Positions 1-10,452 of a DNA stretch of 64,000 nucleotides are shown here, piece after piece (the stretch's first letter is position 1; each line of letters opens with the position of its first letter). The DNA comes from Pelodera strongyloides. Its lineage: Eukaryota; Nematoda; Chromadorea; Rhabditida; Rhabditidae. The stretch covers positions 186,001 to 250,000 of the forward strand of contig JAANDG010000106.1 of NCBI GenBank assembly GCA_036852015.1. Direction: 5' to 3'. Both the position numbers and the translations under genes were made by a program. The notes below the pieces were generated by a model. That model saw nothing but the letters and a program-made list of their open reading frames with translations. It did no database searches and was not told the origin of the DNA.

Positions 1-122
1 GTGAAGGTAGTGACGTCACTTTTATTGTGCGAATTTGTAGTAGTTAGACTTAGGTTCACTTTCAATGTTTATGACAATGTGAAGGTTTATATTTTATATT
101 TTATATTGTTATTTTCCTTTAG

Positions 123-3100
123 GTCTCTTTGGATCGCTCAATCCCTGATTCAAGAACGAAAGAATGTAAAGCGTTGGAATATGATAGTACTCTTCCAACA
201 GCTTCGGTAGGTTCTTTTGGTAGACACGTATCTGAAAATTATACCCCAAAGCAAACCATACCCCGTGGTACAGTGCTACCCCATTTTAGAGCGTTGAGTA
301 ATTAGTAGAATGGTGGTAATTGACTGTCGTATGTGTAGTTCTTGTAATTGCTTCTAGGTGGTAATTGTGTTCACTGATGAGTCCTACTCGGCCGTCCTTC
401 GTACCGTACACTCTGTGGTGAACCGAAGTCCCCCACAATTACTACAACAGATTGTGCTCGTGGATGATAACAGCTCCATACGTAAGTTTGTCAAGTGATT
501 TATATAAATACTTTTTGTTATGGCGCTTGTGTTACGTAGGTAGAACTTATTTTTCCCTATAAGAAAGTAACCGGGGCTGAAGCTTACAAGTAGCTAAATT
601 TTGAACGCCAAAGGGCACCAACAATAGCGGTAGGTCCAGTAACTCACTATAAGGCTCTGGTAGCTGGCTTGTTAGGGAGCATCATATGTTTATTTACTAC
701 TTTAGGTTTACGTGTCTTTGTAGCTATTTAATTGTTTCAAGGGTTAAGTAGATAAGTTAATATAGTGATACGTTAATGTTTCGTGTTTAGCTGAGCTCAA
801 AGAACCGCTGGCGAAGCACATTTTACGATTTGGAAATCTGGTTAAGCTGGTGCGAAGTGAAGAGCGTCTTGGATTGATTAGGTATCGTTTACAGTATGCC
901 GTAAGTGGTTCACTTATTAGTTGTCACACATAGTTGGTGCATGTAAGCTCGAATGATCCTCCCGTCTTTTATATTGCGTGTTTTTCGCTGTATATTTCAT
1001 TCTTTGCTTTTGGATACCTTATTATGATGCATGCATTTTATTTCTGTTAAATGTAACTGTCAGTACTGCATACATACTACTTTATGTTTTCAGAGCCAAG
1101 CTCCGCGGCGCTCAAGAAGCCACAGCCGAGGTTGTTGTGTTCCTCGACTCGCATTGTGAAGCAAATGCTGGATGGTGGGTTTTAAGTTCGTTTCTATAGT
1201 GTCAGCGTTTGAATACTCCTAAATTCGATATAATATTAGCTTCGACATTAAGTTAAGAAATGATACAGAGGTTTGTTTCTTATGGAAATCTCTACCGTAC
1301 ATCGTTATGTTCTATGGTGTTTAAGTCATATGTTATAATATTATCTGTAATTTTTGTCTAGGCTGGAACCCCTGCTCGCTCGTATTAAAGAGGAGCGCAC
1401 CGCTGTTGTATGCCCTGTTATTGACAGTATTTCCGATCAAAATATGCAGTACATGGGAGGATCACATGGAGGTTTGGGGAAATTAGCATGATCATTCTTT
1501 TAGGGATAAGAGTTAGTGTGTGGTGACAATGGAGAACAACCTGTTTTTAGGTCTTGTTGAAGGGGGTTTTCTAGAACTGAATCAGAACTTGAAAATACAG
1601 ACTTGACTGATAAAATTATCGGTAATAACGATCTATCAATCGTTAACGGTCTTTGGTGTATTCAAATAAATAAATTATAAAATGATAAGTGTTTCAGGAA
1701 TCGGCACCTTCTGGTGGTCTCTTCACTTCAGTATGGGACCGATGCCACAGAGCGAAATTGCAAGAAGGAAGAACCCGGAGACCGACTATATTAGGTGAGA
1801 TCAAAGTGATACCGTAACCCGTTTTAGGAAAGTAGAAGATTATTCTTGTTTGTTGTACCTTACCTTAGGGTACTGTACTCTAAGTCCACGCAGCTTGCAC
1901 AAGGTGCTGGAGATGTCCAAATTAGCTAATAAGTTGGTACGGTAACGCTAACAAGGTAGTTGTGAGGTACGGTACAGTATTGCATCTCAGTAGTTCTTTC
2001 AATTGCAGATCTCCAACGATGGCCGGCGGATTGTTCGCTGCTAATCGTGAATATTTCTTCGAAGTTGGAGGATACGATGCTGAAATGGACATTTGGGGAG
2101 GAGAGAATCTGGAGATTTCATTCAGAGTTAGTCTTTTATTAAGTACTGTATCGTTGGATAGCTTATCATACTGTATGTTAGTTTTTGATAGTTTGTGAGC
2201 GTTAAATGAACTTCGGGAACTTTTCTATGTGACAGCGTGGCAGTTTAGGTTTAGGGTTTTCCCACTTGGAAGACTTTTCAGTATATTGATTAAGGTGTGG
2301 ATGTGTGGTGGATCGATTGAGTTTATCCCATGTTCGCATGTGGGACATATATTCCGAGCCGGACATCCATATGACATGACAGGAAGGGGAGGTATGTGAG
2401 AGTTTTGTTTAATCTCATCCAGGATACTGTAACCCATTAATTGAGTTTGTAATGAGTTAACGAATGGGTTTGGAGTTTGGATGCCCGATATAAGGAACAT
2501 CACAATTACTAATAAAACTAAATTACTAACTAAGATACATTGATTTAGGTAACAAGGACGTGCACGGAACGAATTCCAAGCGTTTGGCGGAGGTGTGGAT
2601 GGATGATTACAAGAGGCTCTTCTACGTGCACAGAATGGGACTTGTGGTATGAACAATATTGATTATGATCGTGGTATACTGTATTGAGGATAGGGGTATA
2701 CTGTATTCATATTGATTAGGAGTTATATTGTTCTATTGTTATTCAATGATTTGTTCATGTATATGAGTGCGCTCATGTGCACATTCCCAGATTCGAAGGA
2801 AAAGTTAACGCATTTATATTTGATTCAGTAAATTCTGTCCACGGCCCCCATACAAGTTTCACTGTAAGGTTCTTTTGTGTATTCCGAGATACTCAATTAG
2901 TATGTTTATATTTGCAGGATCAAGACGTGGGTGATCTGTCTGAGCGCAAAGCGATTCGTGACAGACTACAGTGCAAGTCATTCAAATGGTACGGTACTAA
3001 ATTGCTTAAAGTTATCTCTAATGTCCTTGAACCAGCTCCAGGTGTCTGACTACATAATTGCATTACTAAAACACATTTGATCTAGCTAACAATAAGTATT

Positions 3101-4980
3101 CATTGTCCAACAACTGTTCCTGGTTTACTGTTGTAGTGATCTGTTTGAAGCCACTAATTTCTTGTGTCTCCTCTTGTTGTTCAGAGCTCCTTGACCCTTT
3201 CGTGAATAATACTTGTGGTACTAAATTTTGAGTCTCCCTTAGTCCTTTCTGTTGAGTATCATCAAGACCCACACATGTTAAATAGAGACAGCGAATAATT
3301 GATTGATATATTGATTGGTTGACTACTGTACTTTTAGGTTCCTTGATAACGTTATCCCTCAGAAGTTCATCCCTGATGAGGATGTCCATTCCTATGGATA
3401 CGTGGAGACGGAAAGGGGTCTCTGTCTCGATACACTTCAGAGACTGGAGAATAAGGTATGAGAAGAGAAAGAGAGGCTCTCCACCTTCTAAAATCGTACC
3501 TTATTTTCTACATACAATCTACAGAAACTAAGCCAATATGCAGAAATTGCCCTTGGACTCAGAATATTGATCCAAAACTAAGTACTTTTTCTTTTTCTCG
3601 ATAGAAGTGTTCGGAACTCTCAATCAACATATTGTTGTGGAGACAATGATAGTATTTTCGTTGTTTAATTTTTTTAATATTGAAATTCAGGGAACCATTG
3701 TCCTTGGCGTGTACTTCTGCCAAAAACTGGGATCCTCCTCACAGGTGTTTATTAATTTCTTTTCTTTTTCTAATAATTAGATTTTTTTTCGATTTACAAG
3801 TTACGCTAAAGTACGCTTTCGATTTACAAGGTATGCTCATGCTCTAAAAAGTATGTAGATTTTTCGACAGTATTAATACAAATAACATTTTCAGGCATTT
3901 TCCTACAGCAAGAAGCTAGAAATCCGTCGCGAGGCAACTTGTCTTCAAGTATGTTTTTTTGCTGACAAGTTATGCGGGTGTAGGTGGCGCAGCGGTATAA
4001 GGCGCCGCCTTGGACAATGGACAATGTGAAGCTCCGCGCACAAAACAGGGTGCGCCACAGGAGCGCGGCTCACCCCTCTAGGGTGCGCGGCGGGGCGCGC
4101 CAACCCCATATGGCGCACGTGAGGTGCACCTGCCGCGCCATGCCTAAATAGTGCGCCACTGATGCGCCAAGTACAATAGGACACCCGGGACGCACCCCCC
4201 GCGCACTATAGTCGGGGTGCGCCGCGCACCAGCGGCGGACCTTTATGTTGTGCGCGGCGATGGCGCGGAGTTTCACCAGTGGAGGCCTCTGCGAGTATCG
4301 AGAACATTTCGAGGATTTTGTTCGTCCTAAAGAAAATATGTGTTGATATGGCTTCAGATCGGATACAAAACAAAAGACAGCGAAAGTAAGAAGAGGGAGG
4401 CCCTTATTCAGGAGTGCCACGATGAACGACCGATTAAGTTCGACCATAAGAAGGTGAGAATGTCAAATACTCTTTATTTTCCTTTCTTGCGCACGAAATT
4501 TGGTAAATCAATGTTTTCTAGCTTAAAATGATGTAGCGAGCTCAAAACCACACTGCATAAAGAAAAGTACAGTACCGTGATTTGCTCAAAATCATAGGTT
4601 TTTTCCTGAAAATCGTTTAGCGCAAATAATTTTCTGTTCAAAAAACGATGCTTTATAATTCAAGCACTGTGACAAGAACACGATGTTTTGTAGTACAATT
4701 CATCGTATTTAAGAAATGTCTGCTAGAAGGAGGATATTTCAGTGCAAATCATTTCATTCCAACCTCTATGTGCCATTTGTGGCGCTAAAGGTATAAATAG
4801 TTTTCTGTATGGCTCTGTATATTTCTAATTTTGCAGGGTGGCTGGATACGTCACCAGGAATCGGGCCTTTGTGTCGACGTGGAAGGTGTAGAGAATGGCG
4901 GAGATGTCGTATTCGCAGAGTGCGTCGAGGGCAAATCTAGCCAACAATGGACCTTCAAGACCTACTTTGATGAGAACTAA
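123..4980 (+). CDS. Polypeptide N-acetylgalactosaminyltransferase (GALNT family), 5' end outside window
   Basis: Exons: 123-206, 358-481, 791-881, 1094-1174, 1362-1471, 1698-1794, 2009-2126, 2295-2391, 2549-2646, 2918-2988, 3338-3455, 3691-3744, 3895-3948, 4358-4453, 4837-4980; phases agree throughout and give 478 residues plus TAA. The family transfers GalNAc from UDP-GalNAc to Ser/Thr in the Golgi, starting mucin-type O-glycans. Seen: the segment [11 protein letters not shown], the start of the GT-A fold ([20 protein letters not shown]), the metal-binding DSH in [11 protein letters not shown], the acceptor-side motif [13 protein letters not shown], and HVGHIFR with a metal-ligand-type His. 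The last ~130 residues form a ricin-type lectin domain with GLCLD, GLCVDV and a terminal QQW. Missing because they lie upstream: cytoplasmic tail, transmembrane anchor and stem. Which GALNT paralogue this is cannot be decided here. Confidence 0.95.
3983..4284. mobile_element. GC-rich tRNA-like/foldback insertion in GALNT intron
   Basis: A block far more GC-rich than its surroundings fills most of the intron between the exons ending at 3948 and starting at 4358. Its left end has a pol III A-box-like string, GGTGGCGCAGCGG (3983-3995). Its ends are imperfect inverted copies: GTGAAGCTCCGCGC near 4026 against the complement of the stretch near 4262-4280. No clear B box is visible. It could be a tRNA-derived SINE or a foldback element. 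Confidence 0.45.
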
Positions 4981-5328
4981 TCGGAGTTATTCATCACTAG
5001 CTTATTTCTTTGTTGATTTATCTTGTACCTATCCATGTAATACCCAGAGTAACTGTTTTATAGCTTCAAAATGAAATTCACTTTTTGAACATAACCTAAC
5101 ATAAGTGGCATAGCATAAACTACAAGAAAATTTCCTGCACTTAAATTTTTCGACCATTTCAAGCAGAAATGCATTTTAGTGCATTATGAAAGTTTTGTAG
5201 AACGTGATTCCGGTTTCAGCATTCCATTGATAGGTATGACAATCGTGAACTTACGGTAGACGCGTTTTATTTGATGCGCATTTCTTTGTTTATTTTATAG
5301 CTGTGATATTCGTTGCACTAACGGGTAA

Positions 5329-5334
5329 AATAAA
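5329..5334 (+). terminator. Likely poly(A) signal of the GALNT gene
   Basis: AATAAA about 350 nt after the stop codon, the first canonical hexamer downstream of it on this strand. The 816 bp between the two convergent stop codons (4981-5796) otherwise holds only AT-rich 3'UTR-like sequence. Confidence 0.5.
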
Positions 5335-5454
5335 TTATTTCGGAAGTATCCTATCGCTTTGATAAAACTTGAAAACAATATATATCAACTGGAACTCCAT
5401 GCATAAAACAAGAAATCAATAGTAAGTCAACGCAAAAACTACACGTCATTGCTT

Positions 5455-5460
5455 TTTATT
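5455..5460 (-). terminator. Likely poly(A) signal of DCTN2
   Basis: TTTATT on the plus strand is AATAAA on the minus strand, about 340 nt past the DCTN2 stop. With the GALNT signal at 5329 this puts the two convergent 3' ends about 100 bp apart without overlap. Confidence 0.45.
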
Positions 5461-5796
5461 ACACACAAAAGCGGAACGTGCACTGATTTAATAAGACCGG
5501 TTCCTATAAATGTATATGAACAACATTATACACGAAATAAATAAATACGAATAAAGGCTAATAATATACGGCCGAAAAATTAAGGCTAATAATATGCAGC
5601 TGGTTATCACATTACAAGAAAATCAATAAATTACCGTAGGATCTCATAGTATCCAGTTTCTTAGTGAAGGATGAAACGCATGATTACATGCAAAGCATAA
5701 AGAGAGAAGCTTAGGTACTTAGGTGTCTTTTCACCTTTATATATATGTACTTATAAACACTACACAGTTTTACCTGTTGACGTATAAAAAAAAATT

Positions 5797-8700
5797 CTAT
5801 TTACCCGCCTTTTTCAGTCTGGCCTCCAGAGAGTTGATCTGAAATAAGGCAATGCAAGCAAATAATCACATCAAGGCTAGTCTCAAATGACCCGGATCAC
5901 TGATGATGTGAACAGCTCTGTCCATATGCTAATTGTAAGTAGTGGGGTGGAGTTTTTCCGTAATCATATTCATTTTACATAATGCATGGGAATGTAGTAT
6001 TATAGATGTCAACACGCGCTTCAAAAACTGGCCGTTATAAAGCTACAGAATTACCACAACTTCGGGAATGTACGGTTGAAATTCTCTCCGAAAAATGCAT
6101 ATTTTCTGTAAGCATATGAGTGGAACAATTAGCATATAATGGCCTCCTTTAATTAGGGTGATGCGAAAAAAAAGAACTGACCTTGTCAACTAGGGCTCCG
6201 ACCTCCTCTTTGGCCATAGTCTGCAACTCATGAATTGCAATTCGATCAGAAGCGAGTGCCTTTTCCATTTGCTCACGAATTCCCACCAAGCGAGACACCT
6301 TTTCCGAGAATTGTTGAGCTGAAGGGAAAACATTGTAAACTATTATAAATATACTTTAAAGCGAAATACCGCCGGTTTTTGAAACACATCGAGTAGTACA
6401 GAACTCTTATGCAGCGTACGCAAATGAGCATAAATTAGAAGAAAAAATTGAGTTAAATTCGGGTAAATTAGCATAAATAGTAAGAATTCAGTTGGCCAGG
6501 ATGAGTTTCAAAACTCGGCAGGTATTTCGCTTTAATAGTACATATCTATTCACATAACGAGATTCGTCGAAGACCAACACTACAAACAATTAACCATACC
6601 ATGTTCATGTAGTCTGCTCAGTGCTGCAACCTTCTTGAGTTGACTGGGCAGGCCTGCACACACCCCATCCCATTTCTCCATTAGCTGTACGAGTTCATCA
6701 ACTTTGGACTCCAGGTCTGCACCCCCGCCCGAACCACGCTTCTCTTTAACCTAGAAAACATCGTATAATAATAGTCAATGCCTTGTCTCACATGACGTCA
6801 CATGGTTTCCTATCACCTTTAAATTCTTTAAATTACCCAACCAGTTACAGAATACATTCGGTACGGTACTCAGCCAAGAATATCAGTAAACTGATTAACC
6901 ATCAAAAACACTTTTCGTTGTCACAGGGTATAATTTCCGTGCGTATTTTCGGAGATGGTCGCTTAGTTGAGAGTCGAACCGTAAAATACCACTGATACGT
7001 TTCACCCAAATCTATATATTTGCATTTGTCTCTGGAGATGGTCAAAGCCAATCCGGAGATGTTGATGCGTAATTTTACGCACGGATTTATAGCCTGCGTT
7101 GTCAAAATACCCAAATAAAATACAAAATCTAAATTAACCTGTTCAAGTTTTGCGAGTAGCGAGTTCAGTCTTCCATCTAGTCCATCCACATAGGCTGGAT
7201 TGATGGCATCAATGCGGAAACGTATATCTTCCACCAAATCACACAATGGAACAGCACCAGATGTAGCAGGGCCTAAAAGATTTAGCAATTATTACTCATC
7301 ATCAGTCTACCGTAGACGCTAATGGGCGACAATACAACTATCCTAGTTTCACCGGCACGAATCGCTAACTTAGCGAAAAGAAATTGAAACTTCTGGAAAG
7401 GAGAACCTGAGCCTGAGAACCACACAAATAAAAAATGTTACAAAATAAAACCTACCGACAAGATTCTCCAGCTTGCGAAGTCGTTTCTCCAATGAGAGAA
7501 CAGCCTAAGAGAAAGAGGACAATGTAAGACGTCTACTTTGGGAACATAAACATAAACATCGTTCATAAATTCATGTCATTCACTCACCGCTTGGCTGGCG
7601 TTTAAGTAACAAATAAGCATATAAACATTTCCCAGATGTTCGTAAATAGAAAGGAATAAACTCACCTCGGAATCTGTTCCTTCAGTCTTGTGTGTCAAAG
7701 AAGTAACTGGTTGCTTGAGCACAGGATCGCCGCTCTTTTTCTCAACCTACATAAAAGATGTTCTCAAAAGTCTCAACTCCATTAAAATGTTTCAAGTTTC
7801 AATCATTCAATAATACACATGACAGTTCACCTAAATTGATCCAGAGATAAAAGGATGTCAGTTTCAGTAAAACAAAAAAAAAACGGGTGCAATATTAAAT
7901 TTTCTAGTATTCTAGTGCGTATATGTATTGTGCTTAATTCATATCAGTAGTCACCGCGAAAATGCAAATTGAAACCACTCTAAATTTCTGTCAAATTCCA
8001 AATAGATTGAATTTTGAAACATCCATATTTACCTGCATGGACTTGACTTCTTCCAGCATTTGGTTAAGGGCACTCGGAGTAAAAAGAGAATTCGAAGACT
8101 GGGTTTCTGCTCCCTAGAATATGAGAATATGAGACACGCGACGACAGGAGATGGTGATATAAAAACTGATTCTGAGGCCATATTCACCACTCCGATTCCC
8201 TCGGTGAAATATTCCCTGGGGACATAAAATAGCACTCTAAAGTGAGAGACGCAGAGGAAAAGACGGGGAATTCCCCATGGGGAATCGGGTTGTGAATATG
8301 GCCTCTGGTCTTCTACCAGAATACAACATAAGATGGCAACAGCAGCACATATAAAATGTGTGAGCGATATTGAAAAAAATGACTAAATTTCCATGTTTCT
8401 TTATCCGTTCCGTTTGCAGTCGACTATAGGTACACTACCAATGGTTCCTTATTTAGTTATATGTACACTGCTTTCTCTTCATCATATTCTGTGATGCACC
8501 CGTGGTGGTATTTAAAAAATAAATAAATTAATTTGACAAGTACCTTCAGCTCTTCGGCCAATTCGGCGATCTCATAAGTGAGACGGTTGAACTTCTGCTC
8601 GGGAGTTTCCTCCTTATCGTAATCTTTTCCTAAATTTCATCGGGTGAAATAAAGAAAAACGGAACAATAACGCGAAACCATGCAAACCATGCTAATTTGT

Positions 8701-9665
8701 TCTTTTCCATGCTAATTCATACTGTAATTTTTGTTTTCTCCAAGCATTAGAACGTTTCCAAAATGTCAATCCCGAACGATGAATTTGCATAGTTTCCTTT
8801 CGGAAAATCAATCCCGAACGGGCCCTAAGGGTAGGAAAGTAAACACACAAGTACTGAGGGCGCGTTCGGGATTGATTTTCCGAAAGGAAACTATGCCGAT
8901 TCATCGTTCGGGATGGGCTTTTTGGAAACGTTCCAATGCTTGGAGAAAACAAAAAACACAGTATGAATTAGCATGCAAACCATGCTAATTTGTTCTTTTC
9001 CACTAAGTGCACCGTTTCATGTTTTTTTTCGCTGATCAATCAACTGCCATCTTTAAAAGAGCAACGCATGATCCTTTTGTAAGTATACGAGGTACTGTTC
9101 TCAAAAGGTAGAGATTTTCAACTAGCATTGACTCCATTGGCTAAGCGGATTCATGCGTAAAATGACCAAGCCGCTTACCAACGATTTCCAGCACATACGC
9201 AGAGCTTCCGTACGCTTTTCGTCGGCGATTGGCGATTGAATCCGAAAAGTCTGAAATAAGGATAATGAAATTATTGTGTGACAATTTGTTAGCAGGGATG
9301 GATTCAGGATTGACTGATTGCCACAAAGGCAAAATTTATCTGCAGCGAAATAATTAAGAAATAAGCATAATCACCTACCGACGTCATCACAGTTCAAGAA
9401 CCTTCCTTGAAAACGCCGCTTCGCTGCATCAACATCAACGTGGATCTAGAATGTCCGATATAATACATAGCACTGAACCCAACATGTCCCTCTTTGCACC
9501 TTTCATTGCAATAGTACCCTATATTATAACAACGATCCCTACAAAAGCAAAACCTACTAATTCAATATTTGGATCGTTGGTGTCTTCACGATCAAAGGCT
9601 GCATTGCGGTCAACCTCAGGAAGGTCTTCACTTTCATAGACATCCTCCTTCATTGCAGCAGACAT
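5797..9665 (-). CDS. DCTN2: Dynactin subunit 2 (dynamitin, p50)
   Basis: Exons in transcript order: 9665-9558, 9445-9379, 9250-9179, 8629-8544, 8113-8033, 7746-7666, 7504-7456, 7272-7139, 6750-6600, 6318-6182, 5838-5797; together 1008 nt, 335 residues plus stop. Dynamitin is the shoulder subunit of dynactin, the activator and cargo adaptor of cytoplasmic dynein. Seen: acidic N-terminus MSAAMKEDVYESEDLPEVD, the conserved core DVDFSDSIANRRRKAYGSSAY, then ETPEQKFNRLTYEIAELAEELK, and long Leu/Lys/Glu-rich segments expected to be coiled coils (for example LEKRLRKLENLV and VAALSRLHEHAQQFSEKV). It ends INSLEARLKKAGK, like the LGK end of the animal family. Its length is near that of nematode family members and shorter than the vertebrate ~400. 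The start is the ATG lying 1 nt after a GTTTCAG acceptor. Confidence 0.95.
6356..6535. mobile_element. TTAA-flanked hairpin element, family B copy 1
   Basis: Lies in the DCTN2 intron between 6318 and 6600. Both ends are TTAA followed by inverted AGCGAAATAC, with a CGGTTTTTGAAAC-type segment inside. Related copies lie at 24222-24396, 56631-56804 and 63505-63684. No coding capacity. Confidence 0.75.
6926..7094. mobile_element. Dispersed repeat family C, copy 1
   Basis: About 169 bp in a DCTN2 intron with ends GGGTATAA and TTATAGCC (imperfect inverted). It contains two GGAGATG(G)TC motifs and GCGTAATTTTACGC near the right end. It is nearly identical to 19991-20160, more diverged from 17527-17690, and a fragment lies near 11106-11165. 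Probably a short non-autonomous element. Confidence 0.7.
8174..8305. mobile_element. GAGGCC-ended short inverted-repeat element, copy 1
   Basis: A 132 bp segment in a DCTN2 intron with terminal inverted repeats GAGGCCATATTCAC / GTGAATATGGCCTC. The same ends recur at 14269-14378 and 60215-60343 around different interiors. Confidence 0.65.
8680..9002. mobile_element. Palindromic insertion flanked by ~30 bp direct repeats
   Basis: A palindrome (about 8703-8974, arms over 100 bp pairing GCTAATTCATACTGT with ACAGTATGAATTAGC) lies in the DCTN2 intron between 8629 and 9179. It is bracketed by perfect direct repeats at 8680-8709 and 8973-9002. The interior has CAATCCCGAACG on both arms. Confidence 0.7.
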
Positions 9666-9673
9666 TCTGAAAC

Positions 9674-10449
9674 ATGAATATACAACAGTGAACGAGAAAA
9701 AGTGATAAGACACATGATAATTAGCAAAAAATAATAATAATAATAATAAAGAGAAGTATGAAAGCAAATCGCCGAAGAAAGGAGGACATAAACTGTGGAG
9801 GGGAGGAGAGCGCGCGACAAAAATGGCGAAATTGCAAACAAAAAAAACACAAAAAATGTGTAAATATACGGTATAACACAGCACGATAGTGTGGAATTCC
9901 ACCGTAATAATGCACAATTTTGGTCCAATTATTTTTTCACAGTTTTTTATTTTTGTTGTTCGTTCGTTCGTTTGTTATGTTGTTGTTCGAATCGTTTGAA
10001 TCTTACTTATGTTTTTGTTTTCGTAAGCTGTTTGGAAGGTGTAAACGCGGTCCTCGTGATGCGGGCTCTGGGGCGAATGCTCCAAAGATCTAGGGTAACG
10101 TAGGTCAGCTTGCTGACGATCGGTTTCAACAATAAGGAATTCGTAATTGAGATGTTATTTTGTCTAAGCATAAGGAAAGTGATCCGGTAGTGCACCAATA
10201 GTTTGGGGTGTCACGCTAGTTGAAGTTTGCTGTGTTCCATGTGCCTCAGCTAAAAGAGCCGAGTATACATGAAATGAAAGCTTTGTTGTTCGATACTCTC
10301 TTTCTTTATACAACAACGACATTGCAAGTGACCGCGTTTAGTGCCGTCCAAAATTATCCACTCACATCCACTTTGTTACAGTGTTGTTCTCATACAAATC
10401 CAATTTTGCACGTCCCGTCCCGTCCCAACAATTCATGTTTGTATTTTCC
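9674..10449. promoter_or_regulatory. Divergent promoter region between DCTN2 and symplekin
   Basis: The two ATGs face away from each other, 787 bp apart, so this stretch must contain both promoters and any untranslated leaders. It holds an (AAT)n run near 9733 and no recognisable ORF. No TATA box or other element can be assigned with confidence. Confidence 0.5.
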
Positions 10450-10452
10450 AGG
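10441..10452 (+). promoter_or_regulatory. Splice acceptor just before the symplekin ATG
   Basis: A pyrimidine-rich run ending TTTTCCAG precedes the start codon by one nucleotide. It is either the end of a 5'UTR intron or a spliced-leader acceptor. Similar acceptors precede the DCTN2 and BTB start codons. Confidence 0.55.

Noticed and set aside
7585..7605. Small extra DCTN2 exon near 7590
   Set aside because: A donor-like GTGAGT is present on the minus strand but no usable acceptor precedes it, and the flanking exons join in phase without it.
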